A stretch of DNA of 64,000 nt from an uncultured Alistipes sp. (GTDB lineage Bacteria > Bacteroidota > Bacteroidia > Bacteroidales > Rikenellaceae): contig CALURC010000016.1 of the NCBI GenBank assembly GCA_944323075.1, positions 620,001 to 684,000 on the forward strand. The letters run 5' to 3'. The position numbers and the translations under genes were made by a program. Below are positions 33,405 through 42,276 of this stretch, one piece after another. Numbering within the stretch: the stretch's first letter is position 1; every line of letters starts with the position of its first letter. The notes under the pieces were generated by a model. That model had not been told where the DNA came from. It searched no databases and saw only the letters and a program-made list of their open reading frames with translations.

Positions 33405-34547
33405 ATGAACTGTTCCTACCATCTGATATACGACAGCGGTGTCCGGATCGAAGCCCGCAGATTCGCAACCGATCAAGGATGCTGTGAATACCACGCCATA
33501 CTGCACACAGTCCGAAAAGAATTGCCTTTCGGCAATCAGCTGTCGGACCTGACAACAACTTTCGACCGTCTGCCTGACCTTTTGGGCGAGAAGGTTACAC
33601 CGCTGTTCCGACGCTTCTTTCTAAGCGACGCAGCCAACCAAACTCCATTGCTCGAACCGTCCCTTCCGAAACATTGCGCCACTTCCGTCGTACAACAGGC
33701 TCCGATGGACGGTAGCAAGATCGCACTATGGGTATACCTGCGTACCGATGCGGATACGTCGGGCGATTACGACACTACAATCGCAACCGCCAACGGATAC
33801 CGTCATCTTTGGACGGCAGGCCGGTGTACACCTTTGAAAAATTCATACGACGAAACCCTATCCATTCTGGGAAAATATGTGACCGATCTATATGCCTCGG
33901 GTTGTACACTATACAACGATTGCATCCGGACATGGTTTTTTGTACAGAATGTCGATGTCAACTACGGAGGCGTGGTAAAAGCCCGCCGCGAACTTTTCGA
34001 ACGCCACGGATTGACTCCCCAAACACATTTCATCGCCAGTACGGGAATAGAAGGCCGACATGCCGACCCACAAGTCAGCGTATTGTTCGACGCCTATTCG
34101 GTTCGAGGTTTGAAACCCGGACAACAGCAATTCCTTTATGCATCTACCCACCTGAACCCGACGTATGAATACGGCGTAACTTTCGAACGAGGCACCAAAG
34201 TGATTTATGGAGACCGAAGCCACATCTTCATCTCCGGAACTGCAAGTATCGACAATAGGGGAGAAATCGTCGCTCCGGGCAATATCGCAGGGCAAACCGA
34301 ACGCATGCTCGAAAATATCGAAAAACTACTCGCCGAAGCCGGAGCTACTTTTTCTGATCTGATGCAGATGGTCATCTACCTGAGGGACCCTGCCGATTAC
34401 AATTACGTAGCACGACTTTTCGAAAAGCGGTTCGACGAGATTCCACACGTGATCGTACTCGCACCGGTATGCCGTCCCGGATGGCTGATCGAGACAGAGT
34501 GCATCGCCATTACAGGCAACGGGGATTCTGCATTTTTACCCTATTGA
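33405..34547 (+). CDS. Rid-superfamily protein with two Rid-like halves (chorismatase-like layout)
   Basis: 380 residues, about three times the length of a single RidA. The C-terminal part has the Rid signature: ISGTASIDNRGEI, then QTERMLENIEKLLAEAGATFSDLMQMVIYLRD, and VCRPGWLIETECIAI with the Arg and Glu that in RidA bind and activate the substrate. The N-terminal part is more diverged. A long two-part architecture with a GTASI motif resembles chorismatases (FkbO/Hyg5/XanB2 type), but I cannot confirm the catalytic set. It has no signal peptide, so it is cytoplasmic. It follows the mono-haem gene by 20 bases and precedes the operon terminator. Confidence 0.62.
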   Translation: MNCSYHLIYDSGVRIEARRFATDQGCCEYHAILHTVRKELPFGNQLSDLTTTFDRLPDLLGEKVTPLFRRFFLSDAANQTPLLEPSLPKHCATSVVQQAPMDGSKIALWVYLRTDADTSGDYDTTIATANGYRHLWTAGRCTPLKNSYDETLSILGKYVTDLYASGCTLYNDCIRTWFFVQNVDVNYGGVVKARRELFERHGLTPQTHFIASTGIEGRHADPQVSVLFDAYSVRGLKPGQQQFLYASTHLNPTYEYGVTFERGTKVIYGDRSHIFISGTASIDNRGEIVAPGNIAGQTERMLENIEKLLAEAGATFSDLMQMVIYLRDPADYNYVARLFEKRFDEIPHVIVLAPVCRPGWLIETECIAITGNGDSAFLPY

Positions 34548-34588
34548 TCCTCGTATCAACCTCCAGATACATTCTGCCCAACACAAAT

Positions 34589-34629
34589 AGGGAGACCGTT
34601 CATCAAGGACGATCTCCCTTACATTTTTT
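34589..34629 (+). terminator. Terminator of the porin-imelysin-haem-Rid operon
   Basis: AGGGAGA (34589-34595) pairs with TCTCCCT (34613-34619), with an inner CGT/ACG pair set, then TACATTTTTT. It lies 42 bases past the Rid-family stop. Confidence 0.75.
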
Positions 34630-34686
34630 CTCAAATCCTTTTTCTTTCCTATTGCTTCTTCTATTGATCTCCGCCCCAGCACCTTT

Positions 34687-35301
34687 TCACTCATTGCGTC
34701 GGATCATATCTTTCACTTCATTCAACTCCACCAACTTATTCACAATGGCATAAATCGTCAATCCAGCCGGACTATGTATCTGAAGCTTGGCTGCAATATT
34801 TCTTCGGTGAGTAATAACCGTATGGGTAGAAAGGCACAACTGATCGGCAATTTGTTTATTGGTCAATCCCTTGACAACACCGACAACAATCTCCTTTTCC
34901 CGATCGCTGAGGCTCTCCTCCCTCGACTCTTCCCGTACCGTATCGTGTGTCACCCGAAAGAGCTTTTCCCGAATCTGTTCGGCCGAATCGTAAATCGAGA
35001 TCGTCTCGTCATACGGTCGCAATACGGAACTGTCAATCGATCCGTTCTGTAAAGCAATACAGCGCATCTGCCTGCATTTTGATTCGTTCTTGACCTGCTG
35101 AAGAGAAAAAACACCCAAGAAAGCCGGATTAACAATCAAGACATCGGGCTTTCTCCAATTCAAGGTCGAGATCAACTGTGTAAGGTCGGCTATCTCGACG
35201 ATTTCAGCTTCGAAGGCCGGCAACCGTTTCAATACAGCCAACAACCCACTACGAATAATCACGGAGGGTTCCACCACAGCTATTTTTACTACAACACTCA
35301 T
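34687..35301 (-). CDS. LuxR-type regulator with a degenerate (non-phosphorylatable) receiver
   Basis: 204 residues. The receiver-like domain (about 1-120) begins KIAVVEPSVIIRSGLLAVL, with Glu11 where an Asp pair is usual. Asn58 (VLIVNP) stands at the phospho-acceptor position, so classical phosphorylation is not possible. The C-terminal LuxR/FixJ helix-turn-helix is intact: LSDREKEIVVGVVKGLTNKQIADQLCLSTHTVITHRRNIAAKL. Its start overlaps the stop of the hemerythrin gene (ATGA). The pair may form a sensor-regulator unit in which the hemerythrin protein, not phosphorylation, supplies the signal. That coupling is inferred. Confidence 0.88.
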   Translation of the reverse strand: MSVVVKIAVVEPSVIIRSGLLAVLKRLPAFEAEIVEIADLTQLISTLNWRKPDVLIVNPAFLGVFSLQQVKNESKCRQMRCIALQNGSIDSSVLRPYDETISIYDSAEQIREKLFRVTHDTVREESREESLSDREKEIVVGVVKGLTNKQIADQLCLSTHTVITHRRNIAAKLQIHSPAGLTIYAIVNKLVELNEVKDMIRRNE

Positions 35302-35993
35302 CGATCGCCTCTCTTTTGACGCTCCAGCTCGACAATACTCGGCACAAACAGGTAATCCTCGATATAGTTATGCGAAGCCAAATCCTGCGCACAAGTGAAA
35401 ATATCGAACAATACACTGTTCAATTCATTACCGCTGTCTGCCGGATAATACTTGATAATAATATTTTTCAGTTCAGTCAATCGGGCTTCGACCTGATCAT
35501 GGCGGCTCCGGAAAATGTCGATGCTATATCCACCACGGTCCCCATCCTCGAGCAATGCTCGGACATACGGAAACACAACCTGTTCTTCATACTTCATGTG
35601 CTTCTGAACCTCCTCCACGTACTGATCGTAAAAACGGAGAATTGCCTGCGACACATCGCTCCGGCAATCAATCGCCTCAACCAGTTTGCTTCGGATCTTC
35701 GGTAGTCTGAATCCCAAAAAGTAGTCGTGCGAGTTGTGCAGATAGGTCACCAAAGCGTCGATCGAAAAAACATAATCTCCGGCACTGACCGGATGTTCCT
35801 CCTCGAGCAACAGGTTGACCACCGTCAAAAAGGTATCCGTATCGACCCGACTCTCTTTACAAACCTGTCCTATGGTTTTGTCCCCGAAGCCTAATGCAAT
35901 ACCGAAACGACTCATTACAAGCAAAATAGGATAATTCGCACATACCAAATCGCTCATCCGATCGTCAGCATTGTATTTTCCCAATCTGTACAT
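35298..35993 (-). CDS. Hemerythrin-domain protein (RIC/ScdA-like), partner of the LuxR regulator
   Basis: 231 residues. A helical N-terminal part (about 10-65) resembles the ScdA N-domain but lacks its Cys-Cys pair. The rest is a hemerythrin-like four-helix bundle with a complete set of di-iron ligands: His86 and His89 (HNSH), His132 and Glu136 (HMKYE), His165 (RHD), and His208 and Glu212 (HNYIE). Relatives bind O2 or NO or repair damaged iron-sulfur clusters. Its overlap with a DNA-binding regulator suggests sensing of oxygen or nitric oxide. Two promoter-like elements lie upstream. Confidence 0.9.
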   Translation of the reverse strand: MYRLGKYNADDRMSDLVCANYPILLVMSRFGIALGFGDKTIGQVCKESRVDTDTFLTVVNLLLEEEHPVSAGDYVFSIDALVTYLHNSHDYFLGFRLPKIRSKLVEAIDCRSDVSQAILRFYDQYVEEVQKHMKYEEQVVFPYVRALLEDGDRGGYSIDIFRSRHDQVEARLTELKNIIIKYYPADSGNELNSVLFDIFTCAQDLASHNYIEDYLFVPSIVELERQKRGDR

Positions 35994-36023
35994 AAATCAC
36001 CTCTTAATGTTTAATTCTCACTA

Positions 36024-36090
36024 CAAAGATATACGATTTCACGGGTCTTCGGAGTTACCCCAAAGGTAGCTCTCCGAACACCCATACAAA
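36024..36090 (-). promoter_or_regulatory. Two tandem promoter candidates for the hemerythrin-LuxR pair
   Basis: The minus strand has TATCTTTG at 36031-36024 and TACCTTTG at 36068-36061, both exact TAnnTTTG. The second has TTTG at 36090-36087, 18 bases away. Two starts, one about 25 and one about 60 bases before the gene, would allow different controls. Confidence 0.55.
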
Positions 36091-36118
36091 ATACCTAATA
36101 TTAGGGTTTAAGCAGAAG

Positions 36119-36787
36119 TTAAATACCTATCGTTTTCTCTTCAGACGGCTTTGCGATCCCGACACTGAACAACTCTTTCGAAAAATATTTTCCGTAAGTT
36201 TCATCAATCAGCTGAATCCCCTTTTCCGTCGATATACCCCTGAAAAACAATATCGTAATATATTTGAACGCGTCGAGCATCGACACTTTTACCTCTTCAT
36301 ATACCGATGGTGTGGTAAAAACCGTACTGATCGATGACATCAATGCCACTACCGTGAAATCCAAATTCAGGCCCGGTTTAAAGATTCCTTCATCCACCGC
36401 CTGCTGTAAAGAAGCTTTCAGGCGTTCGCGTCCCCGAAGATGATTCTCCTCTTGAATCTTTTTATGGATAGCCGGATAGAAACGAGCCAGATCCTTCATG
36501 AAGTTCATATCGGTCTTCATCATTTCGTCCCAATCCTCCAACAACAAAATAAAGGCCTCGATAATATCGTGTGCACCAGACACACGTTGTTGATGATGCG
36601 CATCCTTCGTCTCAAAAAAATGACGGGCACATGCTTCGATCAAGCTTTCTCGATCATTGAATTGCTCATAAATCGTACGCTTAGAAATACCCAACTCAGA
36701 GGCAATATCATCCATGCGCGTCGATTTCAATCCGTTATGAACAAACAGAGCTGTCGTTTCTTCAATTATTCGGTCTCGCAACATCAT
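36119..36787 (-). CDS. TetR/AcrR-family regulator
   Basis: 222 residues from the ATG at 36787. The longer frame starts at 36820, upstream of and overlapping the -7 element TATCTTTG (36817-36810), so it is rejected. The N-terminal helix-turn-helix is typical: EETTALFVHNGLKSTRMDDIASELGISKRTIYEQFNDRESLI. The helical C-terminal ligand domain has no recognisable specificity. No efflux or metabolic operon adjoins it, so the target is unknown. Confidence 0.9.
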   Translation of the reverse strand: MMLRDRIIEETTALFVHNGLKSTRMDDIASELGISKRTIYEQFNDRESLIEACARHFFETKDAHHQQRVSGAHDIIEAFILLLEDWDEMMKTDMNFMKDLARFYPAIHKKIQEENHLRGRERLKASLQQAVDEGIFKPGLNLDFTVVALMSSISTVFTTPSVYEEVKVSMLDAFKYITILFFRGISTEKGIQLIDETYGKYFSKELFSVGIAKPSEEKTIGI

Positions 36788-36809
36788 AATTGTTTTTACT
36801 ATTTCGCCG

Positions 36810-36856
36810 CAAAGATACATACAAAAACCCGAAAACTAAAAAAGTTTTCGGGTTTT
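36810..36856 (-). terminator. serB terminator followed by the tetR -7 element
   Basis: An inverted repeat AAACCCGAAAACT / AGTTTTCGGGTTT (36823-36856) with a short A-rich loop is followed on the minus strand by a T run. This is a good rho-independent terminator 58 bases past serB. TATCTTTG (36817-36810) directly after it is the likely tetR -7 element. Confidence 0.8.
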
Positions 36857-36913
36857 CTGCAATAAATCGACAATTTAATATCTACACCTTAATATAATCT
36901 GCATACCAAACTA

Positions 36914-38158
36914 TTACACAAAACGTTTGTCATCCAGATAAGAATCCTTATACCCCAAGAAATACAGAATTCCATCCAGCCCTATCGTAGAAAGAGACTG
37001 ACCGGCTGTCGCCTTAACTTTCGGTTTCGCATGGAAAGCTATTCCAAGTCCCGCCACGCTGAGCATAGGTAAATCGTTAGCCCCATCTCCGACGGCTATC
37101 GTCTGCTCGATATCGACATTTTCAACCTGCGAAATCAACCGTAACAATTCTGCTTTTCTCTTCCCGTCCACAATATCTCCCACATAACGTCCGGTTAGTT
37201 TGCCATCGACAATTTCCAGTTCATTAGCATAAACATAGTCAAATCCATATTTGCGACGCATGTAATTACCGAAATAGGTAAACCCACCGGAGAGAATCGC
37301 CGTCTTGAATCCGAGCCGTTTGAGAATATGCATCAGACGATCCAATCCTTCCGTATAGGGCAAATGGGCTGCAATATCCTCAAGTACAGACTCATCAAGG
37401 CCTTTCAACATAGCCACACGACGCGTAAAGCTCTCTTGAAAATCGATCTCACCACGCATGGCACTCTCGGTAATGGCGCGGACCTGATCACCGACTCCTG
37501 CCCGTTCGGCCAACTCATCGATCACTTCTGTTTCAATCAGCGTCGAATCCATATCGAAACAGATCAACCTTCGAGAACGACGGAACATATTGTCCTCTTG
37601 GAAAGAAATATCCACCCCCATCTCTGTGGACAACTGCATAAAACGGGACTGCATTCCCTGGCGGTCATGAGGGTTTCCCCGGACAGAAAGTTCTATACAA
37701 GATTTAGGTGTACGTGCATCGACTTTCAAAGGTACCCGTCCGGTCAACCGCAAGATTGAATCGATATTCAAGCCTTGCTCTGCGACGACCCCTGTTACCG
37801 CTGCGATCTGCTGAGCTGTCAATTTTCGACCCAATACCGTAATAATATATCGGTTCTTACCTTGCATGCTGACCCATTGTTCATACATTTCGGAAGAGAT
37901 CGGTTTGAACCGTACCTGTATTCCGAGTTCATACGCCTTGAAAAGGAGGTCTTTCATAATATCTCCAGCACGCTCGGAATCGGTTTTAAACAAAATACCC
38001 ATCGACAACGTCTGGTGTATATTAGCCTGTCCGATATCGAGAATCATTGCATCATAGCGTGCCAATATCTCTGTCAACGAAGAGGTCAAACCGGGTTTGT
38101 CCTCCCCCGATATATTAATCTGTATAATCTCGACCTGTTGTTTATTTTGTTCTGCCAT
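36914..38158 (-). CDS. serB: Phosphoserine phosphatase with N-terminal ACT domains
   Basis: 414 residues from ATG 38158 (MAEQNKQQV); a start three codons earlier is possible. The first 180 residues form two ACT-like domains (EIIQINISGEDKPGLTSSLTEIL, NRYIITVLGRKLTAQQIAAVTG), which sense amino acids. The catalytic HAD domain follows, with DMDSTLIETEVIDELAERAGV (nucleophile Asp), LSGGFTYF and GDGANDLPMLSVAG. It performs the last step of serine biosynthesis. It is a single gene, terminated at 36823-36856. Confidence 0.96.
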   Translation of the reverse strand: MAEQNKQQVEIIQINISGEDKPGLTSSLTEILARYDAMILDIGQANIHQTLSMGILFKTDSERAGDIMKDLLFKAYELGIQVRFKPISSEMYEQWVSMQGKNRYIITVLGRKLTAQQIAAVTGVVAEQGLNIDSILRLTGRVPLKVDARTPKSCIELSVRGNPHDRQGMQSRFMQLSTEMGVDISFQEDNMFRRSRRLICFDMDSTLIETEVIDELAERAGVGDQVRAITESAMRGEIDFQESFTRRVAMLKGLDESVLEDIAAHLPYTEGLDRLMHILKRLGFKTAILSGGFTYFGNYMRRKYGFDYVYANELEIVDGKLTGRYVGDIVDGKRKAELLRLISQVENVDIEQTIAVGDGANDLPMLSVAGLGIAFHAKPKVKATAGQSLSTIGLDGILYFLGYKDSYLDDKRFV

Positions 38159-38200
38159 ATTTCTCACTTAATTATTGCTTGCTGTTACCTATATATAAAA

Positions 38201-39142
38201 TTACTTTGACATTTTTTCTTCGGACTCATCCTGCTCCGTTTTTCCGTGTCGTCGGCTCTGATTACGATATTCGAGCGGCGTTTTGGAAGTCCGTCGTTTA
38301 AAAAACATGGAAAAATACTCCGGATTTTCATATTTGAGACTGTACGAGATATCCTTAACCGGCCGAGTAGTAGTCGTCAACAACAATTTAGCTTCATTGA
38401 GTTTAAGCTCCTGCATATATTGGGCCGGAGAGGTACCGGTAAACTCCTTGAAAGCCTTGCGGAATCCGGAATAACTGGTATGCAGACGGTCGGCTACATC
38501 CTTAGCCGAAAGGTTCTCATAAACTCCTTCGCGCATAATGATTTTAGCCTTATTGATCTTCTGAATCGTATTTTCGTCGACGAAGTCACGTGTGCGATGT
38601 CGATAATACATCAGCCCCAACATATGCATCACGATGCCGGACAACGCCTGCTGAAACCCCGACCGTTCTTCTCCGGCAATATCCAATGCTTTGATATACA
38701 AGTCGACAATACGTTCATTCAACCCGATGTTGAAAACAGGAGCCTGATTCAGGAAAAATCCCTCTTCTACGATACGATCGATCATCGACCCCTTGAAACC
38801 GATCCAATACTCTTTCCATCCGCTATTGGCAAAGGGACGATAGGTATGCCACACTCCGGGGAAAAGAAAGAACATCTTACCTTCCGTAATCAGCTGCGAC
38901 TCGCGCGAATCACCATAGGTAAAGATTCCTTCACCATCGGTGATATACAGAAGCTGATACTCACTCAGAATCCGACCTTCGTCGACATTGAACGCATATC
39001 CTTGGGGGTGTCCGGCCGGCGGATACTCCTCTTTAGCCGAGATCTGCTGACTTCCCACACTGGTGACCACCAATCCCCACAGTTCATCCTCTTCCGTAGA
39101 TATCAGATACTTGGATTCATTATTACAACGGACATCTGCCAT
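38201..39142 (-). CDS. AraC-family regulator with cupin sensor domain
   Basis: 313 residues. Residues about 30-160 form a cupin/AraC-type binding domain (LLYITDGEGIFTYGDSRE, GKMFFLFPGVWHTYRPF). The C-terminal pair of helix-turn-helix motifs is clear: NLSAKDVADRLHTSYSGFRKAFKEFTGTSPAQYMQELKLNEAK and YENPEYFSMFFKRRTSKTPLEYR. This type usually senses sugars and controls carbohydrate genes. None adjoins it; the nearest are the GH43 and esterase genes about 8 kb away. A -7 element TAATTTTG lies at 39178-39171. Confidence 0.93.
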   Translation of the reverse strand: MADVRCNNESKYLISTEEDELWGLVVTSVGSQQISAKEEYPPAGHPQGYAFNVDEGRILSEYQLLYITDGEGIFTYGDSRESQLITEGKMFFLFPGVWHTYRPFANSGWKEYWIGFKGSMIDRIVEEGFFLNQAPVFNIGLNERIVDLYIKALDIAGEERSGFQQALSGIVMHMLGLMYYRHRTRDFVDENTIQKINKAKIIMREGVYENLSAKDVADRLHTSYSGFRKAFKEFTGTSPAQYMQELKLNEAKLLLTTTTRPVKDISYSLKYENPEYFSMFFKRRTSKTPLEYRNQSRRHGKTEQDESEEKMSK

Positions 39143-39170
39143 AACTCTTCACTCGACTGATTTATGAACG

Positions 39171-39226
39171 CAAAATTATGATTTTTTCGCGATCATGTAG
39201 TCTTTATATAAAAAATCGTATCTTTG
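39171..39226. promoter_or_regulatory. Divergent -7 elements for araC-type gene and the 39.3-kb gene
   Basis: Minus strand TAATTTTG at 39178-39171, about 30 bases before the AraC-type gene. Plus strand TATCTTTG at 39219-39226, about 42 bases before the ATG at 39268. Both match TAnnTTTG. Confidence 0.55.
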
Positions 39227-39267
39227 AGGCGGTTTTACATGCCGATCTGAAGTTAACTCTACCCAAA

Positions 39268-39972
39268 ATGGCGAACACACCCTGTTTCCTTCCGACTGTC
39301 GGAAATGCTTATGTGATTAACTACCCGGAAGGTACCGATGCTGCGTATGACTTCGCAGCCATATTGGATCAATCACGCAACTGCGAACGACACGGCGACA
39401 TCGAACGTGCCTGCAACCTGCGATATGACGCTGTAAAAAAGCTGGTTGACCTTATTCCGGACGAAGACGAGGTGCAACTGGACTGGGATGAAGAGGATAA
39501 CCATCCCGTCTTGGAGCTGCTGAAGCGGTCGGCGATCGACCACTTTCTGGTGGGTGACTTCGAAATGGCCGCCGGACTGATGGAGATGTTACTCGATTTG
39601 GACCCCGAAGACCACCTCGAAGCTACAACTCCGCTGGCATTCAGCTATGTGGCTCTGGAGGAGTATGAGCTGTTCGGCGAAGTAATCAACGACATCAGCG
39701 ACAAATATCCGGAGAAAGAGATTTTAAAGTTATGGAGCGAATTCCGTCAGACCGGGAAACTTCCTCAGGGAGAGCTGATCCACTTCAAAAAGAGTTTTCC
39801 GATATTCTATGCCGAATTTATCGCCAACCACCACGAAGTAACCCCAGAATACCTGACTGACATAGAAAGTGAGAAACCGACTCGTCAGACACTGGCCCGT
39901 GAATTGTGGTTACAGACCGAACATCTGTGGCACTTGTTTCCCGGTTTTATCGAAGCTCTGACGTCTCACTAA
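39268..39972 (+). CDS. Hypothetical protein, helical, acidic
   Basis: 234 residues from ATG 39268 (MANTPCFLPTVGN); an earlier in-frame start at 39178 lies upstream of the promoter element. It has no signal peptide or membrane segment. The sequence is largely helical and acidic (LIPDEDEVQLDWDEEDNHP, MAAGLMEMLLDLDPEDHLEATTPLAFSYVALEEYELFG), in a pattern like degenerate tetratricopeptide repeats. It probably is a cytoplasmic TPR-like scaffold. I do not recognise the family. The gene stands alone between divergent AraC and the YhcC-type gene. Confidence 0.7.
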   Translation: MANTPCFLPTVGNAYVINYPEGTDAAYDFAAILDQSRNCERHGDIERACNLRYDAVKKLVDLIPDEDEVQLDWDEEDNHPVLELLKRSAIDHFLVGDFEMAAGLMEMLLDLDPEDHLEATTPLAFSYVALEEYELFGEVINDISDKYPEKEILKLWSEFRQTGKLPQGELIHFKKSFPIFYAEFIANHHEVTPEYLTDIESEKPTRQTLARELWLQTEHLWHLFPGFIEALTSH

Positions 39973-40087
39973 AATCAATAAGGGAAGAAGACCTTGTCGT
40001 ATGTACCTTTACTACGACACATCGCTTTGTCCTCTTTCCAATACACTCCGGTAACACCAGATCATACAGTTAATCTCATCATCGCTA

Positions 40088-41089
40088 ATGACCGATATCC
40101 TCGGCAAATCCAATACTATGCCCGCGACACGTTCAATATACCCATGGGGAGACGGAAGAAGATACAACAGCTATTCCGGATACTTCCGCAGGCTTTTCGG
40201 AACCCGCATGCAAAAGCTGTCGGTCAATGCAGGTTTCACCTGTCCTAACCGGGATGGTTCGTTATCCACCGGAGGGTGCACCTTCTGCAATAACGATGCT
40301 TTTTCCCCCTCCTATTGCACGCCACAAAAAAGCATTCGCCAACAACTCGAAGAGGGGATCGAATTTCATCAAAAGCGCTACCGCAGTGCAGAAAAATACC
40401 TTGCTTATTTTCAGTCGTATTCTAACACATACGCGCCGCTGGAACGGCTGCAAGAGATTTTTTCGCAAGCCTTCGAACTGCCCCAAATTGCAGGAATCAT
40501 CGTCGGCACACGTCCCGACTGTATCGACGAGCGCAAGCTTGACTATTTTGCGATGCTGGCCGAACGCCATTACATTGTCATCGAATATGGTATAGAATCG
40601 TGCTACGACACGACCTTAACCTCAATCAACCGGGGGCACGATTTCGCGTGTGCCCGACGAGCATTGGAGCTGACTGCGGCACGAGGTATTCACACCGGAG
40701 CACATTTTATTCTTGGGTTACCAGGTGAAACGCAGCAAATGATGCTTGAACAAACGACTACGATCAACAATCTTCCCCTGAACACAGTTAAGTTTCACCA
40801 ACTGCAGCTTTTCAAAAACACCCCGATGGCCGACGAATACACACGCCATCCGGAACATTTCCATTTTTTTGACAAAGAGGAGTATATCGACTTTTTCATC
40901 GACATTCTCGAACGATTACGTCCCGATCTGGTTGTCGAACGTTTTGCCGGAGAGGCTCCACCCCGATTCCACGCAGGCCCTTGTTGGGGTTTGATCCGCA
41001 ACGAACAGCTCTGGAATCTGTTCGAAAAACGACTCGAAGAGCGAGACACATGGCAAGGGCGCCTCTATCCCGCACCACTAAACATATAA
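40088..41089 (+). CDS. YhcC-type radical SAM protein (TIGR01212 family)
   Basis: 333 residues from 40088; the ATG at 40118 (MPATRSIYPWG) is an equally good start. The radical SAM cluster motif has the wide spacing of this family: Cys in FTCPNRDG, then CTFCNN twelve residues on. Other family segments are YLAYFQSYSNTYAPLERL, GLPGETQQMMLEQ and HQLQLFKNTPMADEY. Members belong with the B12-less tRNA- or protein-modifying radical SAM enzymes, but the substrate is unknown. It stands as a single gene. Confidence 0.9.
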   Translation: MTDILGKSNTMPATRSIYPWGDGRRYNSYSGYFRRLFGTRMQKLSVNAGFTCPNRDGSLSTGGCTFCNNDAFSPSYCTPQKSIRQQLEEGIEFHQKRYRSAEKYLAYFQSYSNTYAPLERLQEIFSQAFELPQIAGIIVGTRPDCIDERKLDYFAMLAERHYIVIEYGIESCYDTTLTSINRGHDFACARRALELTAARGIHTGAHFILGLPGETQQMMLEQTTTINNLPLNTVKFHQLQLFKNTPMADEYTRHPEHFHFFDKEEYIDFFIDILERLRPDLVVERFAGEAPPRFHAGPCWGLIRNEQLWNLFEKRLEERDTWQGRLYPAPLNI

Positions 41090-41240
41090 AGGGGTAACAT
41101 TCCATCTTACCAGGAGTGCTCCCAAAAATCTCATTTCTCCCATTGGGTCAAATGTTCTACAACTGTTCCTCATTTCGCAAGGAAAACTCGGAAATATAAA
41201 TTTTATTTATAATATTTGTATAAAAATCCGGTTTATTCCT

Positions 41241-42134
41241 ATGACGATCATCCAGCTCGAATATCTATTGGCTGTTGCTAATTACGGCAGTTTCTCGGCA
41301 GCGGCTGAAAAATGTTTCGTTACACAACCTTCATTGAGTATGCAAGTAAAAAATTTGGAGGAAGAACTCGGTCTCGTACTGCTCGACCGCACTCGGAAAC
41401 CGGTCGTTCCGACCAATGCAGGAGAAGCCGTATTGAAACAGGCCCGTGAAACGGTCAAATCATTCGATGCGATTCGAGAAATCGTCGCTAATCTAAAAAA
41501 TGATATTTCAGGTGTTCTGCGTTTGGGTGTCATTCCAACCATCGCACCATACCTATTACACCGGCTTATCCCTAACTTCACAAAAAAATATCCGAAAGTT
41601 GACCTGCACATCCGAGAAATGATGAACCGGGACATCATCCGTGCCCTCAGACACGACATGCTCGATGCAGCTATTATGACCGGAGGAACTATCCCCGATG
41701 ATATCCAGGAAGAGGAGTTGTTCAACGATCGTTTCTACGTTTACGTATCCCCCGATCATCCGCTTTCTCAACGACACAATATCCGTATCGAAGAGATCGA
41801 CCCCCGACGTTTGCTCTTACTCTCGGAAGGTAATTGTTTAAGGGATCAAGTTCTTGAACTGTGTATGCTCCGCAAAGAGACAATCCGTCAGTATACCTTT
41901 GATTGTAATTCGATCGAAACGCTCATGCGCATTGTGGACAATACGCCCAATTCATTGACGGTCGTTCCGGAAATGGTCTCGAATTTCATCGACGACCCCC
42001 ACCGGTCTCAACTCAAAATATTGGCCAAAGGAGCGGTCTCACGGAAAATATCGATCGCCGTACGCAGAACTTATGCGAAACAATCTCTGATTACGGCACT
42101 AAAAGAATCTATCCTCTCCGTCACCAATAAATAA
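41241..42134 (+). CDS. oxyR: OxyR hydrogen-peroxide-sensing LysR-type activator
   Basis: 297 residues. The N-terminal winged helix is LQYLLAV-like (IQLEYLLAVANYGSFSAAAEKCFVTQPSLSMQVKNLEEELG). The regulatory domain carries the OxyR redox pair in EGNCLRDQVLELCMLRK, with the two Cys nine residues apart as in Escherichia coli Cys199-Cys208. The protein forms a disulfide on exposure to peroxide and activates catalase and peroxiredoxin genes. No such target adjoins it here. Start and length are normal. Confidence 0.93.
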   Translation: MTIIQLEYLLAVANYGSFSAAAEKCFVTQPSLSMQVKNLEEELGLVLLDRTRKPVVPTNAGEAVLKQARETVKSFDAIREIVANLKNDISGVLRLGVIPTIAPYLLHRLIPNFTKKYPKVDLHIREMMNRDIIRALRHDMLDAAIMTGGTIPDDIQEEELFNDRFYVYVSPDHPLSQRHNIRIEEIDPRRLLLLSEGNCLRDQVLELCMLRKETIRQYTFDCNSIETLMRIVDNTPNSLTVVPEMVSNFIDDPHRSQLKILAKGAVSRKISIAVRRTYAKQSLITALKESILSVTNK

Positions 42135-42276
42135 CCGGATTTTGCAGGATATTTGCTATCCTCTCACAAAACGTACGTTACGGGATGAAAAGGTCACAAA
42201 AGAGGAGCTTTTTCAATCGAAAATTTTGGTTTAGTAACTTTTTACTATCTTTACCCCTTTGAATAAAGACAAAAAA

